64,000 nt of DNA, taken from NCBI GenBank assembly GCA_949825025.1, contig OX463778.1, positions 42,072,146 through 42,136,145 of the forward strand. Direction: 5' to 3'. The DNA comes from Siphlonurus alternatus. Lineage: Eukaryota; Arthropoda; Insecta; Ephemeroptera; Siphlonuridae. The notes beneath the pieces were generated by a model. The model was not told where the DNA came from and searched no databases. It was given only the letters and a program-made list of their open reading frames with translations. Below, piece after piece: positions 39,009 to 52,700 of the stretch. Within the stretch, counting starts at the first letter, position 1. Every line of letters begins with the position of its first letter. Both the position numbers and the translations under genes were made by a program.

Positions 39009-40490
39009 CAAATATTCACATTGAAAACTTATATTAATATAGTATATTGATCATTGCTGCACGAAATGTACAAGTAGAATACAGTAGATCATTTGTGTAA
39101 GCATTATCAGCACAGTGTTTGAAGTCCACTCACTTGTGGGCAAAATTCTACTCATAATTTTTGGATGACAATGATTGATGTACACAATTATTATATATAA
39201 TTTTATCCTCTTTAAAGGGGTAGGTACAAGAAATTATAATGAAGTAAAGCCAAAATTTTTTATTCTGTAACCCTTTTTTTCTCTCCAATCTACCATTAGA
39301 TAATTACAATTTCAATGTTTTTTTATTAAACCAAAAATGTCAGAACGCCAGCAGATATTTAATCAGGTAATTTTCTACTAAACTGATCTATGAAGAAGGG
39401 GACGCCAGGAGAAAATTTTGAGCAGGAGTTTGGGTGCTTGTGATGGATTAGCCAAGTAGAAGTATCTACTGATTTTTTGGTCTAATCGAAAAACGATTGA
39501 AATTTAACTAGTGGACAACAGAAGTTCGTAGAGAAAAAAGGATTCAGATTTGGAATTTTGGCCTTGCTTATTTATGATTTATTTAACTCTTTAATGAATT
39601 GTTATTTTTTTAATTAATGGTGTATGTATGGCTATAAGGATGGGTGTTTTCAATATATAATCTCACTTCTCAGACTGAGTAACAATACATTGCGACATTT
39701 TATGTTTTTATTACTTTAAAGCAACAATTAAAATAGATTGAAATATATACACTTTCTCATATTATTTCAAATCCTGCAAATTATAGTAACCTTTTTTTCT
39801 TCTTTCTTTACAGTGAGAAATAATATTCAGGCTACACATTTACTTACATGTTCTGCAACATGTGCTGCGTTTTGTTAAATTAGCAAAAAATTAATAAGTT
39901 ACAGATAATCTTAAATTCAGTACAACTGTATTGTCTAGCAGGAGATCACATAAAATAAGCAGCTTATAAGTTAAATTAACAAATTCAATCATGTTAGTTA
40001 ATAATGGTATGATCAGTAATCATAATTACACTGAACATCTTGATGTCATTAAAGTAGACAGAACAAAATTACTGTCAAAGTTTTGTTATCTATGTTGCTC
40101 TCAAAACTGCATTATCAAACTTTTTTACAAAAGTGTTTTGTCTAGTTTTAGAACTTCATTTCACGTAACAGTATTTTAATAACACTAAATTTGAGTAAAT
40201 TGTAGTTTTAATGAATATTTAATAATGATTGAATACTTTTTTTTAACTATCTCAGATGCTCCTGCTTTTTTTTTTTTTTTTTTTTTTTTTTTTGTTTTTT
40301 TTTTTTTCCCCTCTAAATTGAAGTTTGTAATTGGCAGAAATAATGGTACAGGAACTTTAACACAAATGTCTCATTCTTTTAAGTGGCCAAAGAAAACAGC
40401 AACTAAACACTAAAAATCTGAGTCCACGTTAAAGAAGAGAAACATAATTAATTTGCCAAGCATCATGGCCAGAGTAGTCCATTTTGGGTG
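39009..40490. other. Convergent region between THEM6 and PCM1
   Basis: Holds both 3' untranslated regions. It is AT-rich with a poly-T run at about 40268-40310 and no further gene. Confidence 0.6.
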
Positions 40491-42800
40491 CTAGGGTCGC
40501 GGAGAGCTTGGGGAAGGTCCTCGCAGAGATGGGGGTGGGGTGGGAGGGGCAGGCTGCTGGGGAGGCACATTGCCCCCGGGCTCCAGCCGTGTTGGTACCT
40601 GGTCCAGCTCGCGGTCCTGCTCCACATGCCAGCCATTGTCCTGTAATGAATGGAATATTGTAGTGACAAATATTTTACACTGAGTATGTATCATTTTATA
40701 TTAATGGAACTTTCTTGTGTTGATAGCACTTTTTTTTTTTCCTACTGTCATAGTCATAGTTAGCAATTCATTTTAAACTTACACCCTATGCTTTGTACAG
40801 TATTAATTATTTGTAAATTTTTATTCCATAAATCTTTACAAACTTGAGGTTGTATTTGAATTGTTGTTAGCTTTGTCTAAAGTTAACTATTGTTTAAAGT
40901 CTACTTGAAGTTGAAGTATATTTTAAAACTATTGCTACATATTAAGAATACTTGCCTCTGTAGGTACTTGATTATCTGCCAAAGAAGCTGCCCCAAGATC
41001 TTCCAAATTGTCCATTTCATCCTGTATAAATATATAAATAATAATAAATTTTTTAGTACACTAAATACATTATAATGGTCGGATATGGATGTTAGAATTA
41101 ATCCTGGTACATGTCCCTAACACCAAAAATTTCAAAATTAATATTACTGAAACTGAGTTATTTATTTTTTGTAAGAAACACTTGAGGCTTGATGCACACA
41201 TTAGAGTACAATACATGCTTACCTCTGCCATGTCTGAGCTGCTGTCATCAGCAGCAATACCCTCTGCTTGGCTGTTACGGCCAGATATTGGACCATCTCC
41301 CAGGGAATCAGAGGTGCTGGTTGGTGCACCCACTACCATGTTGGACTCTGCAATCCGGCCATCCTCGTGAGATTGGTCGGCCTCTGCCAGGTCTCCGTCA
41401 CAACCCAGCATGGCCTCTGCCTCAAGAGACGCCACTTCCTGGCGTGCTTCCCAGCCTCCAGCTGCAGACCCCTCACGTAACCTAGCAGGAAGCCAGCAGT
41501 TGCGCTGGGAGGGGGGAGGACCAATGGCACCAAGCTCATCACCTCCCTCTTCAATCTGCAACAGCATGGCAATAATGTATCTAAGTCCATAGCGAGCAGA
41601 TAAGACACAATGAGAATTTATATATATACATAAATTTGTAGGTAAATATTTGGCATAGAGTGAGAATACTCAAGAATACTCAACTGACTGCAAATTCTAA
41701 AAATAAAAATAATAATTATGGACAACCTGCATGAAAAAATTTTATTGCAAAAATGAATAGAGGGTACTAAATTCTGCTATTCTGAAATGTTCAGATTTTT
41801 TTGAGTCCGGGAACTATTTTTAAAAAATTATTGAAAGTACAGAGAAAGTTACTCCTCTAGACACCTTTTCTAATAAAAGGATAGGGCCTGAAAGGGGCAT
41901 GGGTTCAAACCCAACCTCGGCAAAACTTTTTAGCAATACTTCCTGGTCTCTAAAAAAAATCAGAGTGCCATAACTTTGCACCCTTTACTTTATCCATTTT
42001 TGCAATAAAAAATTTTGAGGTTGATACTCTATTATGAATAATGTGTAAGTTCATAAGCATAACAAATATCTAATCTATTTTTAACAAATATCCAATCCAT
42101 TTAGCAGAGATAGAAAGCAAATCACAGCAAGTAACAATTTATAAAGCACAAGTTATGACAAGTCTTAGCAGTACGAAACACTATCTCGCTGTGAAAATGT
42201 TTACTGACCATTTCGTCCACTGGGGCAGTGTCAGGCAGTCCTGAGGGCTGGCAGGGCTCATTGAGGTGAGTTGTAGAAGTTGAGTCTGGCACTTGGTTTC
42301 CTGGTTGGCCTGGCCGGCTCACGGTGTCCAGCAGCTTGAAGAAGGTGAGCTCGTTGAGGAGCACCTCTGCAATGGTTGTCAGCAGCTCCTCACCCACATC
42401 ACGCAGCCTGCAAAAAAGATTAACAAATTCAGTACCAATTCTCTAAGTAAATTTTGCTCTAATGCACATGCAACCATTGTTTTTTCCATCGTTTTTACCA
42501 AGAAAATAGCTTATTTCTATTTACTTGTAGTAGTTTGGAATTTACAAGTATGTTGTTATGGTAGTCAGAACGTCAGAACCTGCATTATTAGAATAATAAT
42601 AATAATAATAATAATAAGCCCGAAAGGCTGTGTGATGGGCTATTTGCGGGTGTACCCGGGAAGCCCTCATTGCCCGCAGCTGAGTAGGAGACGCTGGATC
42701 GTAACATCCCCAACAGGACCAGCGGGCGCCTTCATCTTGGCCCAATTGGGCCCGGTGCTGGCGCTTAACCACCCCAACTAGGTTTGGGAGTTAAAAACCC

Positions 42801-42844
<44 letters not shown>

Positions 42845-45800
42845 GTTTTTTCCATTGCAATTGTATGGTTTAAAAACTTTAAAACATAAGTTGAATAAAC
42901 TGAAATTAAAATAAGAATTAATGCAAACCTATGATCTATAAATTCTACATTTAAGCTACAGTCTGTCAAACAATAGTCTTAAGTTATCCTATGTTGTCTT
43001 ACCAACATCCCTGAAACTTGAGCAAAGAATCCTCAAGTAAGGCATCCAACTGTCCCTGGATGAAGCCGTTGAGGCCTGCCGACGGAGGGGGCACGAGGGC
43101 AAGGGTGCGTTGACGAACGGCTTCAAGCAGTGCAGGCGAGCAGCAGTCTTCACGGTGAGCCTTCAAGAAAGGTAGCAGCTGAAGCAGCAAACCCTGAATT
43201 TCTACGTCAAGCTGCCCACTGTGACCACTGTGACCACTTCCCACGCTCAGTGCACCAACCTGTAGAAAGTAGAAATTTTAAAATCTGATTGTTTAGGTAC
43301 CAGCAGAGGACTGCAGATGTTGATATATTTTTACAATCATATAAGAAGGAAAATAAATTTTTTTGAGGTTCATTCAAGACAAAGACATCGAGAAAATTGT
43401 TATTTTAAAATCTAATTAAATCATTACATAAAAAAAAATGTTATAAATATTAGTCACTTTGCTAAAATTAATTTATTGATTCCTTAGTATTTTGAGGCAG
43501 TTGACACTTTTTGACTGATACAAGACAAAATTTTCATAGGCAGCCTTCATTATTAAAGTCTGTATTTAATGTATTTAATTGTTGTACAATCAAAGAGCAA
43601 TAAAATGATTATGAATAGTTTGTGCCATTATATTCAATACAGTTCACAAGCCCCCTCAAAAAAGCACGTTAAATTTTTAACTGTTAATTTTGCTTGTAAA
43701 ATATTTTAAACAAAATTATTGTTCAGCTAAAATTAATTGCCGAAAATTTCTATAGAATAATTATGCGACGTTACCTGGAGGTCTGAGGTGCATGGCTCAA
43801 GGGAGTGGGCCGTGCGAGGAGGAGGTCTTGGAGTAGGTCCTGGCAGAGGCAGGGCAGCAGCTCCCTCCTGACTCTCTGCACTGCCCTCACTACCGGCCGC
43901 CTCCTCAAGCAAGGGTGGAGGTAAACCAGCATCGCCAAGTACATGTGAGGAGGATGCCTCATCCTGGAAACATGAAGCCTTTTTTTTTTTTAGCAATTGT
44001 AGCCTCTAAATAGACTCAAAATTAATGTAAATAAATAAACAAACAAATAAATAAACACAAAAACAAACATCTATGCCTCTGTGATATTGAACATTAGTGA
44101 AGACGCTCAACCTCAACATAAAGAAACTTTCTGGTTAAAGTAAATTTTTTTTTTAATCTTGGCGAAAATACTGGATGACCATAATATAATTAATATACCT
44201 AAATAGCTTATATTTGTATTATTTGAACAACAAACCCTTACATTAACATTTATATCTAGATTTAAGATTTAAGACCATAATAGTTTATCTGTTCACCTTA
44301 TTATCTCCAGGATAAGAACCCAAACTCTCTCTTGACCTTGGCCTCATTTGACTTGCATGGTCTGAATTCTGGAAAATCATAAGAAATAGTAAAGATTTAT
44401 CAAAACAACTTCAACAAAATATAGTAGAACCATCATATGGTCAGCGCTGTCACTTTGACGAGGCAAGACGGCGGCTGGTATGTGACAAGGAATGAAGAAA
44501 CGGCAGGTGGGACACGGATAATACGACACGCAATATACGTTATGATATACATAAAAAAATATATTGAAGTTTCTTTTGCCCTTCATACAGCAACGTTATA
44601 CCTATATAGCCTAAAAAATATAGATCAGTAAAAAAATATTTTAATTTTACTTATTACATAAACTCCCACTGTCTGACCTCTCTTTTGTAGCACCTTCCTT
44701 AGTCGCTCAGCTGAACGTTGGCACGAATTCTGTTTTTAAATTCTCACGAATCCTTCCGCACGTTACAAAATATGGATATTTTCCGATATTTTCTGTTAAT
44801 ATAAGTAGATTCTACCGCCTACACTATTTATTGATTTTTATATTACTTTTACAAAAATAAAAATATTAATTTCATAAATAAATCATCAAGAAGCAGCACT
44901 TGGCGTAGGTGTCTGGTTGTAGTAAGGCTAGAAAAGGTGAATTTTTCTTGACCGCAACTGCACTTCGTCAACCTGCTCCGCCTCCTCCACGTGACACATG
45001 TGAGCGCGCGTAAACGAGGAAATATCAAACAGTTTTATTCGTATTGGTTTTTATCATCAATAAATATTCGTCAATTATAAATATATTAAAAACACACACA
45101 AACATTTATATAATATACCATAATACGCTACATTACTTGCATATTTTGTATGCCTATAGATGATTATTTAAGAAAGTTTGACTTTTTTCGCGGCTTCGTG
45201 AATAGCTATTGGAACTATTTTATGTTTCAGAGCAAGAAAGAGAGGTAACATAACACAACATTTTGTTATGATTTATTAGTAAATTTTAGACTTTCAAATA
45301 TTTTTATTCTAATTTGCTCGTATTAATTCAACTTGGCGAATTATTTATTTATAATCTAAATATATATAATTTTGTAATCTGCCAATCCGTGTCCCACCTG
45401 CCATTTCTTCATTCCTTGTCACATACCAGCCGCCGTCTTGCCTCGTCAAAGTGACAGCGCTGACCATATGATGGTTCTACTTTAGTAACAATATGAGTGC
45501 ACGCATCACTTCACAGTTTGCAACTACTGAATAGTACGTGACATGTATATTTTTAAACTTTTGGGAGGTGTGGCGTAGTGCGCTTGACCAGGTCTTGTTA
45601 GATCTTTGAAATCAAGCTATGCCGAGCGTGGTTAGTGGTTGGATGGGTGATTATTCACTTTCAACAAAAATCACGTTTTCCACCCAGTATATCGGTAAAT
45701 TGTTACGCTTTTCCACCATGTGGTTCCTCTGGTAGTATTGCACTTCCCACTTTCAGTTCACTAACAAAAGCTATAGCATTCATCCTCGCTGAGGCCACCC

Positions 45801-47261
45801 CCGTTCCGAAAGAACCCGCAAAATGCTCAAGTTAGGGTTTCTGAAATTTGGGGTTTTAATCTTTCTGTTAGTGAGTAATTAGTAAGTAACTTTAAGTACC
45901 CAATTAGGGTTTAACACAAAAAATCTTCACAATTTTATTATTTTATAGTTAATTTATTTATGATATACCATACTGAACATTATCACATTATTTGCAACTC
46001 ATGGCCCTTCAGTTCCCAGCTGCCACTCACCCTACTATCTCCCCTGGCTGTATGGCTGATTTCACGGATACTCTGCAGTGCCCTCTGGCACAGAGAGTCG
46101 CAGCTGAGAGACTGGAGCTCTCGGAACAGCTGGGGTAGGAAGTCTGGCCGAGACTGGTTCTGGGCCACCAAGGCTGCAAGCTCTGCATACAGCTGCTCCT
46201 GTGTTGAAACTGAAGGGCTGTGGCAAAAAAGAAGAGCAGGAGAGACCGTGCTGTTACTTAAAATTATATTTTTGAATCATCATGATTATTCAGATTATTG
46301 ATTGACAAAAATTATGAATCATTTTACGTAATACACTGTACACTGGTTCATTTTGAATCACTCTTGATGAGGGGAATAAAATTTACTACCTGTCGACCAA
46401 GTTACAATACAGAAAAAAATACAATAAATAAATATAATATATAAATAAAAATAAAAAAATCAAAAATCAAAAAAGCAGAAATGCAGTACATTTGAATTTG
46501 ACAATTTCATAACAACACGCATTCATCATTTATCTTGATGATTTTATTTGAAATTGCACACACCGTGGTTGTGATGTGCTGGGAGAGAAGGCTTGTCGAG
46601 AATGAGAAGATGGTCCAGGGGTGTGCCTAGAGGGAGATGCACCAGGATTTGATGTTCCAGTCACTGGTCGTTGTTCAGTGTTTAGCTTCTGCTTGCGGCT
46701 CCTGCAAACATAAAAACGTATAAAGAAGGATAAATTAATATTGAAAATCTAAAAACTTCAAAAATAAAAAAAATAATAAATTTACTGTATTAAAAGATAC
46801 CATAAATAATCTACAGTAACAGATTTAATAATCAAGTATTGCAGGTTTTTAAAACGAACCTGGCTAAAATCATTGAAAAATTCTACATCAACTTCACTGT
46901 CACATCTTATCATCATCTTCAGCATCACATAGGTTGGTGAATAACTTTTTCAAAAATTTCATCCCCCCCCCCCCAAAAAAAAAAGAGATGAACGTCAATG
47001 GTTAACAATTAATGATAAATTTTCATAAGCCATGCAGTAATTGATTACCTAAAATACATGTTCTGCAGTTCACAAGACCCAAGCCAAAAGTTAACACACC
47101 TGAATCCAGGCTGGGTGACATTAACTGTAGAGGGAGCAGCTGCTTGCTGTGGCTCTGCCCCTCTCAGAGAGTTGTGTGACCGATCTGCTATGGGACTTGG
47201 GTTGTGCATGTGTCCCTCATTGGTCTTGGTGCTTGCAGAAAGTAAATTCTGGCGAGAGTAA
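40491..47261 (-). CDS. PCM1: PCM1 exons 24-33: C-terminal PCM1_C region
   Basis: Exons 47100-47261, 46564-46701, 46031-46217, 44297-44368, 43775-43963, 43003-43259, 42209-42407, 41223-41555, 40956-41021, 40491-40640; residues about 1117-1700. Exon 26 (LAALVAQNQSRPDFLPQLF) and exons 29-30 (GQLDVEIQGLLLQLLPFL, LRDVGEELLTTIAEVLLNEL) match the most conserved part of vertebrate PCM1. Exons 31-33 are acidic then Pro-rich, ending SLRGPSPSSPRP and TAG. The last intron starts with GC (AG then GCAAGT). The vertebrate tail beyond the FFKL motif is longer and more acidic. Confidence 0.91.
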
Positions 47262-48979
47262 CTGCAAAATCATAATAATTAATAAGACTAGGTAATGAAA
47301 TGTTAAATCCAAGCATCACTGCCGAGTCAAGTGTCAACAGAATACAGATAGACAACATGCCATAATTGCAAGTGTTAATAATATTAATAGAAATATTATA
47401 AAGCAATTTCATCAATGGAATTCTTATAAATAACACCATAAACATAATATAAATAAATCATGGAATGAACTGTTAATTAGGTTGAGCACAGAACAAAACG
47501 CAAAAATTGTGGAAGATAAATTTTATATTTAATTTTAACTTCTATAAAAAATTAATACAATTAAAAAACTGAAAACAAATGTCAGTTGCCTTTTTTTTCT
47601 CTAATATTTAATTGATCACTTTTTTACTAACAATATTTCAGAATTCAACTTAAATCAATTAAAAAAAAATATATATATATTACATCAACAATGCTGCCAA
47701 AGCTTGGATGATCAAATAGAAGGTAAGCACCTGCTGGGTATCTAGCTAAAGAAACAGGTTAGTTTGAGTTAGAGATGCTCGGTGAGTCACACCAGTCTGA
47801 GACGGTCGGGAAAATAGCATGCTGACACACAACGGACTGTGTCCAACAATCACTCACTCACCAGGGGGTGAGTGCACCCAGGCCCACAGCTAGCTGATCT
47901 CACAGGGCAAGGAGGGACAAGTAACTGCTCAATCAGTCACAGAGTAGCACTCGAAGAATTAGAGAAGAAGAAGCAATGAATGAAGACACTACCTTCAGCT
48001 TGTAATCAGCAGGTGCATACCATATTTATTACTAGGTTTGGCCAATACATGATACCAAATTGTAGACTTAGCTTAAACACACTTTTAGATAAGCACGCCA
48101 GGAGAACAAAAGTAATATGAAACTGCCGGACCCAGAAGAATTAAAAAATTATTTATTTTTATGCTTTTAAATTTTTCCCTACCTTGGCAAGTGTACACTT
48201 TAGGCAAAGAAACATGACAGAAATTTTTGGGCCAGCTTTACAGAACATTTTTTTTTTCTATAAATAAGGCAAACAAATAAAAAGTTTGCATATACGTGAA
48301 CAAAAAATAACTTTCATTCAAATACATGATATAACAAATAATTCCATAAAAATTTGAAGCCACAAACACTAACAAAGAAAACTTTTTGATAAAGATAACT
48401 CAATAACACAATTTAAATTAAATAATAAAATGGAAATCTTGATATCCATTATTCAGCTCAGCACATGGCCTCACCTTCTAAAATTGTCCCAGTAATTGTT
48501 TGCTCTGATGCCTGGGGGTACTTGGTTGTTGAGAGTGACTGGAGGTCCATGTCTCATTAGAGAAGGCATGCCTGGGGTGGAAGGAGTAGGAACAGCCGAG
48601 GATCGAGAGCCATGAGGAGGAGTCATCCACGCAAATTGGCTAGGCACTGGAGGAGGAGGAGGCAGCATGTAGGATGACGAAGGATGGGGCAGAGAAGGAG
48701 GTCCATCACAGAGGTTGGGCAGTGAGTGAGCACTGCTCACACCTGCTGCTGCTGCTCCCGCTGCTGCCTGGTCACTTGGAGATGTTGGAAATATTCCAGT
48801 GCTCAGAGACACTTTTAGTGGCTGATGATGTGATGTCGAGGGATTTGCTTGATTATTTTCAGGGGTTGCTGCAGCAGCTAGACCACAACGTTCGGCACAG
48901 GTCACTCGTTCTTGGAGCTGAGAACAGGAGGAAGAAACACCATGAACATGAGATTAACAAATTGGAGAGCAACAAATAA

Positions 48980-49072
<93 letters not shown>

Positions 49073-49317
49073 ATATATTTTTAACAGAAAACATTTTAAA
49101 ATGCAGGGAGTGGATCCGGATCCGTTTTCGGATCCCAGATCCCTTTAGATCCCATAAAAATACCATGGGATCGGGATCTGAAATTTAGTGAGAAAAGTCG
49201 AAAAAATAACTTTTTTAAAAAATTTCTTATTTTTTTTCTAGATCTCACTTAAGTTTTACGGGTTGCCTATCCTTTTCCTTAATTAAAAATAAATATTGCA
49301 TAGACGATTTTTCATAA

Positions 49318-49353
<36 letters not shown>

Positions 49354-49662
49354 AAACAATTAAACTATTAACTGTTATGCAATATATGCAGCTGAAGGAC
49401 TCACAGCTTGCACGGTGGCATGCAGGGCTGCCATCTCTCGATGTTGCACCCAAAGCATGTGACAGCACTGGCTCAGGGTAGCGACAAGTTGTTGCTGCTG
49501 CTGTACAGGTGCTGGGGGGCCTTGCAAGTTCCACCAGGGTTCAGGGCCTGGCTGTCCCCACTGCCACTGCTGCATCATCGCTTGGCACATAGCAGTGGTG
49601 GCTTCTAGCTGCTGCTGAACCTGACAACACATTCTCACTAGTCAAATACAGGAATTAAAAAA

Positions 49663-49709
<47 letters not shown>

Positions 49710-52700
49710 GATTATAAATATTTTGGTAATGAATTTGTTTGTTTATTTTGGGTTCATGTAAATGCAGTAATTTTGGTTCACATCTGAAATGTGTTGTTTT
49801 AATTTTATTTTTAAATAGGATAGTTTTGAAATTAAAAATAACAATAAAAACTGAAGGATAGAAATAACCAATAATGATGCAATGATAAACAATGTAAATT
49901 GTTTAGAATGCAAATAATTTTTGAATGAAGTTACCACAAGATTTTTACCTGCTGTGACTTTTTTCGAACGGTAAGGCCTTGCTGGTTATTCCTATACTTT
50001 ACTTTTGAATAACTATCACAAACTTCATCCTTTATTTTTCTTATAATTAAATAAATTAACAATAAAGTACAGCAATAAAAATTACTGGTTGAAGTGAAGT
50101 TATTACCTGTAGATGGCAATTTTAGAATGTCAAATACATTAACAATTAAGTAATAAAGTCATGTTGAGTTAAATAAAGTTCACACCTGCATTGACCACCA
50201 AGAGAGAGGTTGGGTGTTGGTGCTGCCTGTTTCGCTGGGTGGTGGTCGTGGGGTAGCACCACTGCTGCTGACAGAGCCTGGCAGGTCATACGAGGGGCCC
50301 AGGATATCAGGACCCAGGGCAGGAGATACTCCAGGTCTCAGCCATGGGACTGCACCTCGAGGAGTGGTAGCTCTGCTATCTGCTGTGATGAAAATATTTC
50401 AATATTGTGTCTGATGTGTGACCAACGAGACTGCCTACCTGATGAGTCCTTCCGTACCGTGTCATACTTGGGGCGGAACTGGTGCCAGCCCTGCTGGTAG
50501 GGGGCACCCATATTAGGAGGCAGCGGAAGGTGGCCTTGCTGACGGTGGCGTGACGAGGAAGATATCTGAGTTCCACCATGGACACCATCCATCAGAGGTT
50601 CATCAAGGGCATCATCACTGTAAAAAAAAAATATTCACATAAAACACCTGCTTTATAATTTACAGAAATTATATACAGTCTGTTAATCTTTTTAATAGGA
50701 AGTTGTGCCACAACAGTCTCTGAGTAAATTAAAACGTGGTTACAAAAATACATAATATTTTCTTTGAAATGTTAGGCTGTTTAAACTTGTGATTGGTGGT
50801 TACACAAAAGCTACAAAATGAAGCATGTTGATTACCTTGAGCACGCCATGCTTTGCTCCTGTGCCTCGGCTTCCTGGTCCACAGTGGCTAGAAGCGCTGT
50901 CTGGCTTGATGAGGAACCTCCCCATGTTGCAGACGTCTCAGGAAGACTGAACCCTGATGACACACAATGTTTTTACTTCTCTCAGATACATAATATTTGT
51001 TTAACTTATTCTACTTTTAAGTTATTTCACTCTGAATAAAAGTAAATTGATTGGTAATTTTAGTTTAACTTATCATCAAGTAAACAAGAAGCAAGGAAAA
51101 AAATAATAAAAAATCAAAACAAAAAATACAAAGAAAAGGTAAATAAAAGCAAAGCATAATATTCAAAACTAATTATTAATAGCAAGGCAGAGCGGCTGGG
51201 TGATTAACTTTCCCTCCTATACATATTTCTTTCAACTCTGAATGAATGTCATATGGTCTGACAGGACTCTGACTGCTCTTCTGGGTGCTTGACTGACCTG
51301 CCTCACTGCAGGTGTCCTGATTAAGAGAGGAGCTCTGGCCCTGGTCCTTCCGCATCAGTTCTTCCAGCTCCTGACGCTTGGCCTGCAGCTCTGCCTGCAG
51401 AGCCAGCTGACGACTGCTAGGGCCCTGGATATCAAACACAAAAATTTTATATTTGTGAGATTTTTGTTTTTGTACTTCTAATTCTGACAATATGATGTCT
51501 TATTATCGTTAAGTTCTCATTTCTTCTAGTGTTTATATTATAATCATAAAGTGCAGTACTGTAATCAGATGGATGAAATAGTACCGGTACAAATTTTATT
51601 GCAGCATTATCATTAGTGATGTGTATATTACTGTGTGTGTGTATATATAGATAATTGGTCACAGATATTTACACTGCATTATTAAACTTGCAGTCTCTTT
51701 TATGAAAAACGACATTATTTTTGGACCACTAAAAACAACAAAGAATATTGTTATTCACAAAGATTAAATTTATAAGAAATTTAAAATGGAATAAAAACAG
51801 TTTGGAATAAATTAACTCAAGTGTCTTTAAAGATAAGTGTCTTTAAAGATAATTAAAAATGTACAAGAACTTGCAAATCACAATTAATTTGTAAAGTAGT
51901 ATTGCAAAGAATAAAAAATAAAATTACAAACCACTGTGTCTGCTGTCCTCCTATGTGAAGTGTCTCTGTTCTTGTTCTTGGCCTGGTTTGTGGCTTGTTG
52001 TTGTTGCTGGTGTTGCTGCTGAGTGGTGGCAGGCTGTTGACCAGACTTGGCAGACCCACGCTGGGCAGTGGCTAGCTGCTCTCTCTCTGCCTGCAGGCTG
52101 AGGGTCTGCATACGGATGTCCCTACTCAGGGCTTGTACCGACTCTAGAGACAGCTGTTGACTGTAAACAAGACAGAAAATGTCAAAATTGTATCAAGGAA
52201 TTACAGAATAAGAATGAATGTTATTTTTACGGGCAATCAACAACAGTATTGTACTGGACTTACTGGATGTAAGCTCTTTTTATTAGTGGCTTTTTGTTTT
52301 AGCTTTTACCTCTTATCATAATGTGAGGGTATAAAATAAATTAATGTTAAGCAATGAACACTTAAAAAATAACAATAAATACGTAAGTACGTACGTGTAT
52401 ATTGATTCTAGCACAAAATTTGCAAATACTGTATATGTAAATGCAGCATTGACCGCTATAAACAACAGGACGAAGAACAGGAGAATAAAGAATACAAGAA
52501 ATGTCATGATTTGCAATAATAATGGTAATAAAGAACAACTTTCTTTCGATAATGTAATAATGTAAAAAATTTAAAGGCAATGGTATTCAATATTCAATGA
52601 CTAGCGATTGGCTTGTTAGCTACCCATTCTCTTTTTAATTTAACTAATAACCAAGCAACATATTATAGCATACTTATTATACTTTTTAAAGTATATTTGT

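Noticed and set aside
40268..40310. Poly-T run as a processed-pseudogene tail
   Set aside because: No recognisable retrocopy or target duplication next to it; simple A/T tracts are common here.
42293..42781. 162-residue plus-strand ORF
   Set aside because: Antisense to PCM1 exon 30, then runs through an AAT repeat and a retroposon-like block.
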